From Ectopseudomonas composti (lineage in GTDB: Bacteria; Pseudomonadota; Gammaproteobacteria; Pseudomonadales; Pseudomonadaceae), in contig NZ_FOWP01000001.1 of the NCBI RefSeq assembly GCF_900115475.1, positions 434,001 through 498,000 of the forward strand: DNA of 64,000 nt, in the 5' to 3' direction. A program made the position numbers and the translations under genes. Position 1 is the first letter of the stretch. Every line of letters begins with the position of its first letter. A model generated the notes under the pieces. That model made no database searches, was not told the origin of the DNA, and saw only the letters and a list, made by a program, of their open reading frames with translations. Positions 9,000-18,189 of the stretch are shown here, one piece after another.

Positions 9000-9013
9000 G
9001 CCGCGTGCGCGGC
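9000..9013 (+). other. Short GC hairpin before tail-collar RBS
   Basis: Arms 9000-9005 and 9008-9013 (GCCGCG/CGCGGC) form a compact stem 8 bases before the strong AAGGAGAG Shine-Dalgarno. No T-run follows, so it is more likely a 5' structure or RNA stabiliser than a terminator. Confidence 0.35.
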
Positions 9014-9034
9014 TGCATCAAGGAGAGATAAGCA

Positions 9035-9685
9035 ATGAGCGATCCATTCCTGGGCGAGATCCGTATGGTGGGCTTCAACTTTGCCCCCAGGGGCTGGGCG
9101 ACCTGCCAGGGCCAGATCATGGCCATCACGCAGAACTCGGCACTGTTCGCGCTGCTGGGCACCATATACGGCGGCAACGGCCAGAGCACCTTCGGGCTGC
9201 CGAACTTCTCCGGGCGTAGCCCGGTGGGGCAAGGTAACGGGCCAGGCCTGACGCCGATCACGATCGGAGAAGTCGCAGGCATCGAGAGCGTCACGTTGAA
9301 TGTTACACAGATGCCGATCCATCAGCCCGTTGCTCAATTCACCGGCCAGGCTAGTGCCGTGAGCCTGACGGGTTCCAGCGTTGACGTTGCGACTGGTACG
9401 CCAGGTGCCATGGTGGTACCCACCGCAGGAGCCACGGTGTACCTGTCGAATACCACAGCCAAGTCCGGCCCAAGCACCGTGGCCATCAGTGGCCTGTTCA
9501 CCTCAACCGCCCCGGATGCTACCAAGGCCAACCTGGGCGGCGTCCACGGGCAGGGCTCAGTCGTTCCCCAGGGAACCGTAACCGTCTCGCCTGTCGGTGG
9601 CAGCCAGCCGATCAGTATCCGCAATCCCTATCTGGGCACCAACTTCATCATTGCGCTGGAAGGCATCTTCCCGTCGCGTAACTGA
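9035..9685 (+). CDS. Phage tail-collar domain protein (microcystin-dependent-protein type)
   Basis: This 216-residue protein opens with the tail-collar signature (PFLGEIRMVGFNFAPRGW, CQGQIMAI, ALFALLGTIYGG, TFGLPNFSGRSPVGQG). The rest is a low-complexity Thr/Val/Gly region ending with the conserved PYLGTNFIIALEGIFPSRN. Similar stand-alone bacterial proteins occur without a prophage, usually in pairs or triplets; here there is one. There is no classical signal peptide. The start follows AAGGAGAG. No head, portal or terminase genes lie nearby, so this is not phage remnant evidence by itself. It is presumably a surface or secreted partner of the giant protein encoded next. Confidence 0.88.
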   Translation: MSDPFLGEIRMVGFNFAPRGWATCQGQIMAITQNSALFALLGTIYGGNGQSTFGLPNFSGRSPVGQGNGPGLTPITIGEVAGIESVTLNVTQMPIHQPVAQFTGQASAVSLTGSSVDVATGTPGAMVVPTAGATVYLSNTTAKSGPSTVAISGLFTSTAPDATKANLGGVHGQGSVVPQGTVTVSPVGGSQPISIRNPYLGTNFIIALEGIFPSRN

Positions 9686-9727
9686 GTGATCGAGCCGACT
9701 CGTGCATTCGGGTCGGTAAGCAATTAT

Positions 9728-9756
9728 GAGGGGAAGGCCGATGGAGCCTTCCTCTT
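9728..9756 (+). terminator. Possible attenuator hairpin before the giant gene
   Basis: Arms 9728-9738 and 9746-9756 pair over 11 positions, two of them G-U, around a 7-base loop, followed by CTTCTTG rather than a clean T-run. It sits between the tail-collar stop and the giant gene start and could lower or process read-through. Confidence 0.4.
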
Positions 9757-9767
9757 CTTGAAAGTGG

Positions 9768-9776
9768 TAGGAGGTG
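9768..9776 (+). promoter_or_regulatory. Full-length consensus ribosome-binding site
   Basis: TAGGAGGTG lies four bases before the ATG at 9781 and is complementary to the anti-Shine-Dalgarno tail across nine positions. It is the strongest site I see in the window and fixes the start of the 1915-residue gene. Confidence 0.85.
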
Positions 9777-9780
9777 CTCC

Positions 9781-12700
9781 ATGTTTTGGAAGAAGACTGC
9801 TCCCGTACGAACTGCGGCCAAACCCGCAATATCCGCTCTGGCGATGGCTCTGGAACCACGGATGATGTTCGACGGCGCGGTCGCCGCCACGGCGGCTGAA
9901 GTCGCGGACACGCAAGCCGCGAACGCCCAGCCAACGGCGGATGCTTCTTCCAGCCATGACAATCTGGCAGCGACGCCGACTGGCACCGCTGATAACCGTC
10001 AGGAAATCGTCTTCGTCGACGGCCAAGTCCAGGACTACCAACAACTGTTGGCGGGCCTCAATCCGGGCACCGAGGTCGTGGTGCTCGACCCCAAGGGCGA
10101 TGGTCTGAAGCAAATCAGTGACTACCTGGCGGGACGCTCCGGCATCGATGCCATCCATATCGTCAGTCACGGGCTGCCCGGGCAGGTGACGCTTGGCAGC
10201 CTTGCCCTGGATAAAGCTGGCCTGGACGCACATGCAGCCGAACTGGCACAAATCGGCCAGAGCCTCGATGTCGATGGCGACATTCTCTTCTACGGCTGCG
10301 ATGTCGGTAGCGGTGCAGCCGGACAGACGTTCGTCAGCCAGATAGCCCAACTTACCGGTGCAGATGTAGCCGCCTCCAACGATGCGACCGGCTCCACCTC
10401 CCAAGGCGGCGACTGGGCACTGGAAGTCACCAGTGGCTCGATCGAGGCAGTCACGCCATTCTCGGCATCGGCCCAACAAGCCTTCAGTGGGCGGTTGTTC
10501 GCGGGGACGCTCAATTTCAGCGGCCCGGATGCAGTGCTTGGTACGACAGTGACCGATGGGCAGGCCAACTCCACCGATATACCCGGCGTGGTAATCGAGA
10601 TCTACTCGGCAAACTCAGGCAATACCAACAGTAACTCTCAGTGGGAGTACTACAGCAATTTGTTCGGTGACGGGACGCCGAACGCTGAGGGGATCGTCGA
10701 CGCCTCAGGTGACGGAACACCGATCATCATCATCCGCAGCCAGAACGGAGCTGATTTCTCCTTCACCGGTATCAAGGTCGTCGACTACTTGGGAGTTCAT
10801 CCACAGATCACCTTCGAAGCCTTCCGTGATGGCGTCTCGCTGGGCAGCGTGACTCTGACGACCGATACAGGCGACTACATATCCGATTTCACCCAGGCCA
10901 ATGGGCTGACCGCGTCGATCTTCCAGAATGTGGACGAGATCCGTATCTCGGATCCCTCTTCCGGCGATGGCAATCTGTACGTTGGGATCGACAACATCGG
11001 CTTCGCCGAAGTGCCCCGCCCCGCCCTGGTGTCGGCAACGTTCTCCGATAACAACCTGAAGATCGGCGAGACCTCCATTGTCACGTTCACATTCAACATA
11101 GCGGTGAGTGGCTTCACCACTGCCGACCTGACCGTGCCCAACGGCAACATAAGTGGCTTGAGCAGCTCCGATGGCGGCCTGACCTGGACTGGCCTGTTCA
11201 CGCCCAACGCGAGTGTCACCGACGGCACCAACGTCATCACCGTCGACCTGAGCGGGGTCTCCGCCGTCAGCGGTGGCCTTGCAGGGGTCGGTACCGCCGA
11301 CTCAAGCAACTACGTCATCGACACCCTCGCACCCAGCGTCACGTCGGTGACTTCCAGCACTGCCAACGGCACCTACAAGGCAGGGGATGTGATCTCCGTA
11401 CAGGTGAACTTCGGTGAGGTCGTCACCGTCGCTGGGACACCGCAGTTGACAATGGAGACCGGCAGCACTGATCGAACCATCAACTACGCGAGCGGTTCCG
11501 GCACCAGCACCCTGTCCTTCAATTACACGGTGCAGGCGGGCGACAGCGCCGCCGACCTCGACTACATCAGCAGCGGTGCCCTGGCGCTCAATGGCGGCAC
11601 CATCCGCGATGCTGCCGGCAACAACGCCATCCTGACCTTGGCCGCCCCAGGCGCTGCAGGCTCCCTGGGGGCCAACAAGGACATCGTGATCAACTCGGCA
11701 CCGGCCATTGCCAATCTCAATGGCGACAGCGTGGCCTGGGCCGGAGCCGGCAATACGGTGACACTCGACGCCAGCATGAACGCCACGTTCAGCGACACCG
11801 AATTCGGCGCACTCAATGGCGGCAATGGCAACTGGTTCGGCGCCACCCTGACGATTCAGCAGGCGAACGGCGCAGTCCCTTCCGACGTCTTCGGCCTCAG
11901 TACCTTGGGTGCCAGCTTCACCGTCAGTGGCAACACCCTGCAATCCGGCGGGCTAACCTTCGCCACCTTTACCAGCAGTGGCGGCGTACTGACCATCGCA
12001 TTCACCAGCACCGGCACTGCTGCCACGACTGCCCTCGTCAACGATGTGGCGCGACACGTCACATACCGCAGCGACACCCCGGCCGGCGATGCCACCATCA
12101 GTTTCAGCATGACCGATGGCACCTCGACCGCAACGGCGAACACCACGGTCACCAGCGACACCATTTACGTCACCAATGCCACCGACACCGCCACCATCGA
12201 CCGCACCGATGGTGTGAGTTTCAGCGAAGCCATCGCCATCGCCGCTGCCGATGCCACCGGCAGCCAGACCATCGTCTTCGCCAGCAACCTGGCCGGCCAG
12301 ACACTGAACCTCAACACCGTCTCTCTGAACGAAAGCCTGACCTTCGACATGACTCAGGCCAGCGGCCTGACGCTGACCGGCGGCACCATCACCCTGGCTG
12401 GCGGAACCACACAGGCCTTCAACGTCGGCTTCGGTTACAGCGCGACGATTTCCAGCCTGGTCGCAGGATCCGGCGCACTGACCAAGACCGGGGCAGGTGA
12501 ACTGACCCTCTCCAACAGCAACACCAATACCGGGACCACCGCTGTCTCTGCGGGCACCCTGGTGGTCGACGGCAGCACCAGCAGCAGCACCACTGTGGCC
12601 GGTGGCGCCACCTTGGCCGGCAGCGGCACCCTGGGTGGCGACGTCACCGTGCAGAACGGCGGCACCCTGTCTCCGGGCGGCGCTGGCGTCGGCACCCTGA

Positions 12701-15528
12701 CAGTCAATGGCAACCTGACTCTTAACTCGGGCAGCACGCTGGCGCTGGATATCAACGGCATCACCGCCGGCACCGGCTACGACCGGGTGGTGGTCAATGG
12801 CACCGTCGACGTCTCCGCTGCCAACCTCTCGGTGACCCATGGCTATGCGGCCGGCAGCGGCGACAGCTACACGGTGATCGTCAACGATGCCGCCGACGCC
12901 GTCACCGGCACCTTTAGCGGCGTCAGCGAGGGCGGCAAGTTCAACGCCGCCGGCAACGGCACCGAGCTGACCACCAGCTACACCGGTGGCACCGGCAACG
13001 ACCTAACCCTGACCACCCCCATCGCCCCGACCATCACCAACGTATCGTCCAGTACTGCCAACGGCACCTACAAGATCGGCGATGTCATCACCGTCAACGT
13101 GCAGTTCGACTCGGCAGTGAACGTGACCGGCATCCCGACGCTGACCCTGGAGACAGGAGCTACTGACCGGGTGCTCAACTACCTGTCCGGCTCGGGCACC
13201 AACACCCTGAGCTTCAGTTACACCGTGCAGGCGGGCGACAGCTCTGCCGACCTCGACTATGCCTCCACCACAGCCCTGAGCCTCAATGGCGGCTCCATCC
13301 AGGACGGCGCCAACCAGAACGCCATTCTCACCCTGGCCACCCCCGGTGCGGCGGGCTCTCTGGGCGCCAACAATGCTCTGGTGGTCGACGGTGTGCGACC
13401 GGCCGCCACCAGCATCACCCTCAGCGATACCAACCTACGGATCGGCGAGACCGCCACCGTCACCATCACCTTCAACGAAGCGGTGCTCGGCCTGGACGTC
13501 GGCGACTTCAACGTAGCCAACGGCAGCCTCAGCAACCCTAGCAGCAGTGACGGCGGCCTGACCTGGACGGCCACCTTCACGCCGAGCGCCAATATCACCG
13601 ATGCCAGCAACATCATCACCCTCAACAACACCGGCGTGATGGATTCGGCCGGTAACATCGGCAGCGGCACCACCGATTCGGTCAACTACGCCATCGACAC
13701 CCAGCGTCCCACCGCCACCATCGTGGTCACCGACACCACGCTGAAGGCCGGGCAGACCACCACCGTCACCATCACCTTCAACGAGGCGGTGAGTGGGCTG
13801 GGCATCGGCGACTTCACCGTCGACAACGGCACCCTCAGCGGGCTCAGTTCCAACGATGGGGGAATCACCTGGACCGCCACCCTGACCCCGGGCGCCAACG
13901 TCACCGACACCAGCAACCTGGTCTCCCTGGATAACACCGGCTACATCGACCAGGCGGGTAACGCCGGCACCGGCAGCACCGACTCCAACAACTACGCCAT
14001 CGACACCCAGCGCCCAACGGCCACATCCGTGCAGGTTGCCGATACGGCGCTGAAGGCCGGCCAGACCACCACCGTCACCATCACCTTCAGCGAGGCGGTG
14101 ACTGGGCTGACCACGACCGACTTCAGCGTGGCCAATGGTGCACTCAGCAACCTTAGCTCCAGCGATGGCGGCCTGACCTGGACTGCGACCCTGACGCCTG
14201 ACGCCGACGTCACCGACGCGACCAACCTGATCACCCTGGACAACACCGGTTACACCGATGCCGCCGGCAATACCGGCACCGGCACCACCGACTCCAACAA
14301 TTACGCCATCGACAGCAAGGCACCAGCCGTCACCTCGGTCAGCGTGCCAGCCAACGGCACCTATGTGGCGGGCGACACCCTCGACTTCACGGTGAACTTC
14401 GACGAAACCGTGACTATCGACACCACCGGTGGCACGCCGCGCCTGGCAATCACCCTGGACACCGGCGGCACCGTCTACGCCAACTACCTGAGCGGCTCTG
14501 GCAGCAACGCACTGGTGTTCCGCCTGACCGTCGCTAACGGCCAGCAGGACAGCAGCGGCATTACCATCGGCGCCAACCTCCAAGCCAACGGGGCAACACT
14601 GCGCGATGCCGCCGGTAACGATACGGCTACGAGTCTCAATAACGTCGGCACCACAACCGCCGTACTGGTTGATGCAGCCCCACCACAGGTGACAGGCATC
14701 GCCCTCGACAGTACATCGCCCACCACCAGCAACACCCTCGGTTTCACCGTCACCTTCAGCGAAGACGTCAACGGCGTCGATCTGACCGACTTCGCCCTGG
14801 CTACCACGGGCAGCGCCAACGGCACCCTGCTATCGCTGGTACAGGTCGACGCCCGCACCTACCGCGTCACCGTCAGCGGTGTGACCGGTCAGGGCACGCT
14901 TGGTCTATCGCTCACAGCCGCCGGTAGCGGCATTGTTGATGGCGTCGGCAATGCCATGCTGAGCAACTTCTCCAGCGCCAGCTACACACTGGGCAGTCTC
15001 GATAACGGCGACCCGGAATTCCGCGCCAACCCGACACCGAACATCTCCACTACACCGACCTCTCCGATTGAGCCCAACCTGCCCAGTGCACCGCCACCTT
15101 CGGTCACCACCTCACCACTACTGCCGCCACCGCTATTCGAGGTGCCGACTCTTGGCAGTGGTATTCCGACCCTGGGCAACATCTTCATCAACAACGGTGC
15201 GCTAGCGCCCAGCTATATCGCCCAGGTCTTCGCCAGCAGCGACAGCGGTGCCGGCAATGGCAGCGGCATTGGCTTCCTCGGCTTTGGCGGTGGCGATGGC
15301 GGTGTGTTCGGCAGCAGCAGTTTCTCTGGAATCTTCGGCAAAGACACACCGCAAGATAACGAAAAGCTGGAAGTTTTCGACGGTAATAAATGGGGTACCA
15401 GCGGCGGGATTTTCGGTGCACCAACGCTGGGCCAGCAATTGCACGATCTGCATGAAGGCGAACAGCGCCAGCACCGGGAACTGGCGCTGGCCTTGCAACA
15501 AATCGCGGCGGCACAACCGCCAATCTGA
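9781..15528 (+). CDS. Giant DUF4347 / Ig-like repeat surface protein with LEPR motif
   Basis: This 1915-residue protein has a basic N-terminus and the motif LEPRMMFDGA at about residues 24-33, known at the start of large exported proteins. A DUF4347 domain follows (about 75-240) with SHG (His130) and FYGCDVG (Cys173). Then come a beta-rich region (240-410), an Ig-like unit (about 412-515), a NGTYKAGDVI-type unit (517-635), a cadherin-like stretch (640-795) and a PATR-like strand repeat (about 890-975; LTKTGAGELTLSN). Next are a second NGTYK unit (1081), three near-identical Ig units of 102-103 residues (1206-1513) and two more (1514-1740). A Pro/Ser/Thr-rich linker and a Gly-rich, then Gln-rich C-terminus end the protein. 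There is no Sec signal, RTX nonapeptide, LPXTG or beta-barrel. An adhesin or matrix protein is the likely role, exported by the neighbouring system. Confidence 0.87.
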   Translation: MFWKKTAPVRTAAKPAISALAMALEPRMMFDGAVAATAAEVADTQAANAQPTADASSSHDNLAATPTGTADNRQEIVFVDGQVQDYQQLLAGLNPGTEVVVLDPKGDGLKQISDYLAGRSGIDAIHIVSHGLPGQVTLGSLALDKAGLDAHAAELAQIGQSLDVDGDILFYGCDVGSGAAGQTFVSQIAQLTGADVAASNDATGSTSQGGDWALEVTSGSIEAVTPFSASAQQAFSGRLFAGTLNFSGPDAVLGTTVTDGQANSTDIPGVVIEIYSANSGNTNSNSQWEYYSNLFGDGTPNAEGIVDASGDGTPIIIIRSQNGADFSFTGIKVVDYLGVHPQITFEAFRDGVSLGSVTLTTDTGDYISDFTQANGLTASIFQNVDEIRISDPSSGDGNLYVGIDNIGFAEVPRPALVSATFSDNNLKIGETSIVTFTFNIAVSGFTTADLTVPNGNISGLSSSDGGLTWTGLFTPNASVTDGTNVITVDLSGVSAVSGGLAGVGTADSSNYVIDTLAPSVTSVTSSTANGTYKAGDVISVQVNFGEVVTVAGTPQLTMETGSTDRTINYASGSGTSTLSFNYTVQAGDSAADLDYISSGALALNGGTIRDAAGNNAILTLAAPGAAGSLGANKDIVINSAPAIANLNGDSVAWAGAGNTVTLDASMNATFSDTEFGALNGGNGNWFGATLTIQQANGAVPSDVFGLSTLGASFTVSGNTLQSGGLTFATFTSSGGVLTIAFTSTGTAATTALVNDVARHVTYRSDTPAGDATISFSMTDGTSTATANTTVTSDTIYVTNATDTATIDRTDGVSFSEAIAIAAADATGSQTIVFASNLAGQTLNLNTVSLNESLTFDMTQASGLTLTGGTITLAGGTTQAFNVGFGYSATISSLVAGSGALTKTGAGELTLSNSNTNTGTTAVSAGTLVVDGSTSSSTTVAGGATLAGSGTLGGDVTVQNGGTLSPGGAGVGTLTVNGNLTLNSGSTLALDINGITAGTGYDRVVVNGTVDVSAANLSVTHGYAAGSGDSYTVIVNDAADAVTGTFSGVSEGGKFNAAGNGTELTTSYTGGTGNDLTLTTPIAPTITNVSSSTANGTYKIGDVITVNVQFDSAVNVTGIPTLTLETGATDRVLNYLSGSGTNTLSFSYTVQAGDSSADLDYASTTALSLNGGSIQDGANQNAILTLATPGAAGSLGANNALVVDGVRPAATSITLSDTNLRIGETATVTITFNEAVLGLDVGDFNVANGSLSNPSSSDGGLTWTATFTPSANITDASNIITLNNTGVMDSAGNIGSGTTDSVNYAIDTQRPTATIVVTDTTLKAGQTTTVTITFNEAVSGLGIGDFTVDNGTLSGLSSNDGGITWTATLTPGANVTDTSNLVSLDNTGYIDQAGNAGTGSTDSNNYAIDTQRPTATSVQVADTALKAGQTTTVTITFSEAVTGLTTTDFSVANGALSNLSSSDGGLTWTATLTPDADVTDATNLITLDNTGYTDAAGNTGTGTTDSNNYAIDSKAPAVTSVSVPANGTYVAGDTLDFTVNFDETVTIDTTGGTPRLAITLDTGGTVYANYLSGSGSNALVFRLTVANGQQDSSGITIGANLQANGATLRDAAGNDTATSLNNVGTTTAVLVDAAPPQVTGIALDSTSPTTSNTLGFTVTFSEDVNGVDLTDFALATTGSANGTLLSLVQVDARTYRVTVSGVTGQGTLGLSLTAAGSGIVDGVGNAMLSNFSSASYTLGSLDNGDPEFRANPTPNISTTPTSPIEPNLPSAPPPSVTTSPLLPPPLFEVPTLGSGIPTLGNIFINNGALAPSYIAQVFASSDSGAGNGSGIGFLGFGGGDGGVFGSSSFSGIFGKDTPQDNEKLEVFDGNKWGTSGGIFGAPTLGQQLHDLHEGEQRQHRELALALQQIAAAQPPI
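13396..14319 (+). repeat. Three tandem about 306-bp repeats encoding Ig-like domains
   Basis: Three units begin at 13396, 13705 and 14011. Each encodes the pattern RPxAT, KAGQTTTVTITF, EAVxGL, SSxDGGxTWTAT, DNTGY, NYAID. The period is 102-103 codons and nucleotide identity is clearly higher than to the related unit at 11014. Such arrays can expand or contract by recombination. Confidence 0.85.
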
Positions 15529-15593
15529 GCCAACACAACACATAACAACGAAGAAGCTGTGAGTCGGTGCCGTGACAAGGGGGCGGCCCAAGG

Positions 15594-17078
15594 ATGAAAA
15601 AGAGCCAAACACTATTTGTGGTCAGTCTTCTGACCCTGGCTATCAGCGGCTGCGCGGTAACCAGTCAACCCATCGACCGTAGCGCCAGCGAGCAACGCGC
15701 TCAGCAGGACTTGGCGACCATGTTCAAGGATCAGGAGCCACTCAGCGCTCCGCTGACCTTGCACGAAGCCATGGCCCGCGCGGTGAAGTACAACCTCGAA
15801 GCCCGCCTGAAGGTCATGGAAGAAGCCATGGCCCAGCGTCAGGTCGACCTGGCCACCTTCGACATGTTGCCGCGTATGGCGTTGTCCGCCGGCTATGCCG
15901 GACGTAACAACGTCAGCGCCTCCAGCAGTCAGAGTGTCAACACCGGCACCCAGTCGCTGGAGCCCTCCACCTCGCAGGATCGTGACCGCGGCGTGGCCGA
16001 CCTGACCATGGTGTGGAACGTACTGGACTTCGGCGTGGCCTACGTCAGCGCCAAGCAACAGGGCGATCAGCGTCTGATCGTGCAGGAGCGCCGGCGCAAG
16101 GTCGTGCACACCATCATCCAGGACGTGCGCTCCGCTTACTGGCGTGCCGTGGCGGCGGATCGTCTGCTGACTCAGATCGACAGCCTGATGGCGCGCGTCG
16201 CCCAGGCCCGCGACAACAGCCAGCGTCTGAGTGAGCAACGCATCGGCGATCCAATCCAGGCGCTGAGCTATCAGCGCGCCCTGATCGAAGCCACTCGCCA
16301 GTTGGAAGAGCAACGCCGCGCCCTGTCGCTGGCCAAGACCGAGCTGGCCACCCTGATCAACCTGCCACTGGGCACTCAGGTCGAGCTCGCGCCTGATGCC
16401 GGTTATCAGATGCCGGAGCTCAAGGTGGAGCTGGACACACTGGAGCAGGAAGCCCTGGCCAGCCGTCCCGAACTGCGCGAGCAGGATTACCAGGCGCGTA
16501 TCAGCGCCGCAGAAACACGTAAAGCCATGCTCCGTCTGCTGCCAGGTCTGGAGTTTTCCGCCGGTGGCCACTACGACAGCAACTCGTTCCTGGTCAACCA
16601 GAGCTGGGCCGACTACGGTGTGAAGGTCACCTGGAACCTGTTCAACGTACTTTCCGCCCCCGCTGCCATCGATGTCGCCAAGGCCGGCCAGGAAGTCGCC
16701 GACGCACGTCGCCAGGCCATGTCGATGGCCATCCTCGCCCAGCTTCATGTGGCTAACGCCAACTTCCGCGAGGCCCAACGCCAGTTCCAGACCAGCCAGC
16801 AACTGGCGGGGTTGGACGGGCAGATCGTCGAGCAACTGCGCAATCGCTACCAGGCCCAGGGCATTGGCGAACTGGAACTGATCCAGGGCGAGCTGAACAC
16901 GCTGCAGGCCGATCTACGCCGCGACCTGGCCTATGCCGAGTTGCGCAACAGCTATGGCCAGCTGTTCGCCAGTGTCGGCCTCGATCCACTGCCGGAGAGC
17001 ATCGCCTCCGACAGCGTCGCGGATATCGCTGCTGCGCTGTCCAGCCGAGAGGCGCAGTGGCAAGCGGGCCAACTCTAG
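15594..17078 (+). CDS. TolC-family outer-membrane efflux lipoprotein
   Basis: This 494-residue protein has a lipoprotein signal peptide with lipobox LAISGC (Cys20). It then shows the TolC repeat pattern: LTLHEAMARAVKYNLEARL, long amphipathic helices, and a second half with LPGLEFSAGGHYDSNSF and VKVTWNLFN beta strands. Length and layout match outer-membrane factors that form a trimeric channel-tunnel through the outer membrane. It follows the giant gene by 65 bases and is the last gene of the plus-strand cluster. It should pair with the adaptors encoded at 2013-6204 to complete an envelope-spanning exporter. Its stop lies only four bases from the convergent cytochrome gene stop, with no room for a terminator between them. 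Confidence 0.9.
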   Translation: MKKSQTLFVVSLLTLAISGCAVTSQPIDRSASEQRAQQDLATMFKDQEPLSAPLTLHEAMARAVKYNLEARLKVMEEAMAQRQVDLATFDMLPRMALSAGYAGRNNVSASSSQSVNTGTQSLEPSTSQDRDRGVADLTMVWNVLDFGVAYVSAKQQGDQRLIVQERRRKVVHTIIQDVRSAYWRAVAADRLLTQIDSLMARVAQARDNSQRLSEQRIGDPIQALSYQRALIEATRQLEEQRRALSLAKTELATLINLPLGTQVELAPDAGYQMPELKVELDTLEQEALASRPELREQDYQARISAAETRKAMLRLLPGLEFSAGGHYDSNSFLVNQSWADYGVKVTWNLFNVLSAPAAIDVAKAGQEVADARRQAMSMAILAQLHVANANFREAQRQFQTSQQLAGLDGQIVEQLRNRYQAQGIGELELIQGELNTLQADLRRDLAYAELRNSYGQLFASVGLDPLPESIASDSVADIAAALSSREAQWQAGQL

Positions 17079-17082
17079 TCTG

Positions 17083-18189
17083 TCAGCAGTCGCCAGCAAG
17101 ACTGGCGATCCAGCGGTCGATCACTTCCAACCCTTCGCGGTGGGAGGCTGAACGACCCAGCTCGGGCATCATGATGCTGGGATCGGTGCTGTGCAGGCGA
17201 AAGCTCAGCACCGATTTCTCCGGCGCGCCGGGGTGGATGTCCACCAATCGGTCGCCGGAGCCCTTGCCCGCAGCGACCGGCTGTTTGCATAGTCCATAGG
17301 CGATGCTCAGCGGCGTATCCGGATCGAGATAGAGACCCGACGTACGCCCTGGCCCTTCACGGTTATGGCAGTGCGCGCAATTGGCGTCCAGATAACTGCG
17401 TGCCTGATGCTCCAGACTCTCCCCTTCACGCGGCGCGCTCCACAGAGCATTTCGTGGAACGCTAGACAGGTCAGCCGGCACACCTTGCAGGAAACCGATG
17501 CTCTGCCAGTGCTGCAACTGGTTGGCAGTGCCATCGGCGTAGGCAAAATCCTTGTTCAGATGACGCTCCTTCGGTCCCAGCGGCTGCACGCCTTTGCCGG
17601 CCTGTTCTTCGTGGCATCCCGCGCACTGGTTGGCATCGGGCACCTGATAATCGACCGCCAGCACCTCACCGGCCTCATCATGAAGCGCCAGATCGAAACT
17701 GGCACCCGCCCAGTCCAGCGTCGCCTCGCGCTGTGCTTCATCCCAGACGTAGGGCAACGCAACCCAGCCCTGCTCCTGGCGCAACAGGATGCGTGTCTCG
17801 AGTAATCTCACCCGTTTCAACTGCACCGCTTCAGCGTCCTGCTGCTCACTGCGCAGCAGGCGCCCCTGAGCATCCAGCGGGTAATAAAACGTCTTGCTGA
17901 GCACGCTGCCAACGGGATAGTCGAAGCGCTCCTCGGCGTAGCGGGCGTGGCTTCCCTCCGGCATCCAAATCGTCCGCAACTTGTGCGCATAGTCGGTGAA
18001 CAACGGCGTGTTCAGGTCATAGGGCAATACACCGCGGGCGGGCTGCAACTGACCATCACGCTGCTGCAACACGCCCCAGGCGCTGAGCGTCTCCGGGTAA
18101 TCCTCGCCACTGGGCAGATACAGCGGCGCGCTCAGCTGCTCGCAGGCGGCGAGCAGTAAGGTGGCGCACAACAACCAGCAGGTCCTCAT
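17083..18189 (-). CDS. Diheme c-type cytochrome lipoprotein (SO2930-like)
   Basis: This 368-residue protein has a lipobox LLLAAC (Cys16) and two c-type heme motifs, CAGCH (residues 189-193) and CAHCH (271-275). The region before the first motif is conserved in the SO2930-type family (TPLFTDYAHKLRTIWMP, FDYPVGSVLSKTFYYPL). It should be a membrane-anchored periplasmic electron carrier or redox enzyme. It overlaps the upstream beta-helix gene by four bases, so the two are one operon, and this pairing recurs in other proteobacteria. The reaction is not known to me. A GRSASHREGLEVIDRWI C-terminus completes the cytochrome c-like fold. Confidence 0.85.
   Translation of the reverse strand: MRTCWLLCATLLLAACEQLSAPLYLPSGEDYPETLSAWGVLQQRDGQLQPARGVLPYDLNTPLFTDYAHKLRTIWMPEGSHARYAEERFDYPVGSVLSKTFYYPLDAQGRLLRSEQQDAEAVQLKRVRLLETRILLRQEQGWVALPYVWDEAQREATLDWAGASFDLALHDEAGEVLAVDYQVPDANQCAGCHEEQAGKGVQPLGPKERHLNKDFAYADGTANQLQHWQSIGFLQGVPADLSSVPRNALWSAPREGESLEHQARSYLDANCAHCHNREGPGRTSGLYLDPDTPLSIAYGLCKQPVAAGKGSGDRLVDIHPGAPEKSVLSFRLHSTDPSIMMPELGRSASHREGLEVIDRWIASLAGDC

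Noticed and set aside
9035..9685. Prophage remnant suggested by the tail-collar domain
   Set aside because: No integrase, terminase, portal, capsid or other tail gene lies nearby.
9781..15528. RTX-type T1SS substrate or autotransporter
   Set aside because: No GGxGxDxxx nonapeptides, no C-terminal beta-barrel and no ABC transporter; only a PATR-like patch is present.
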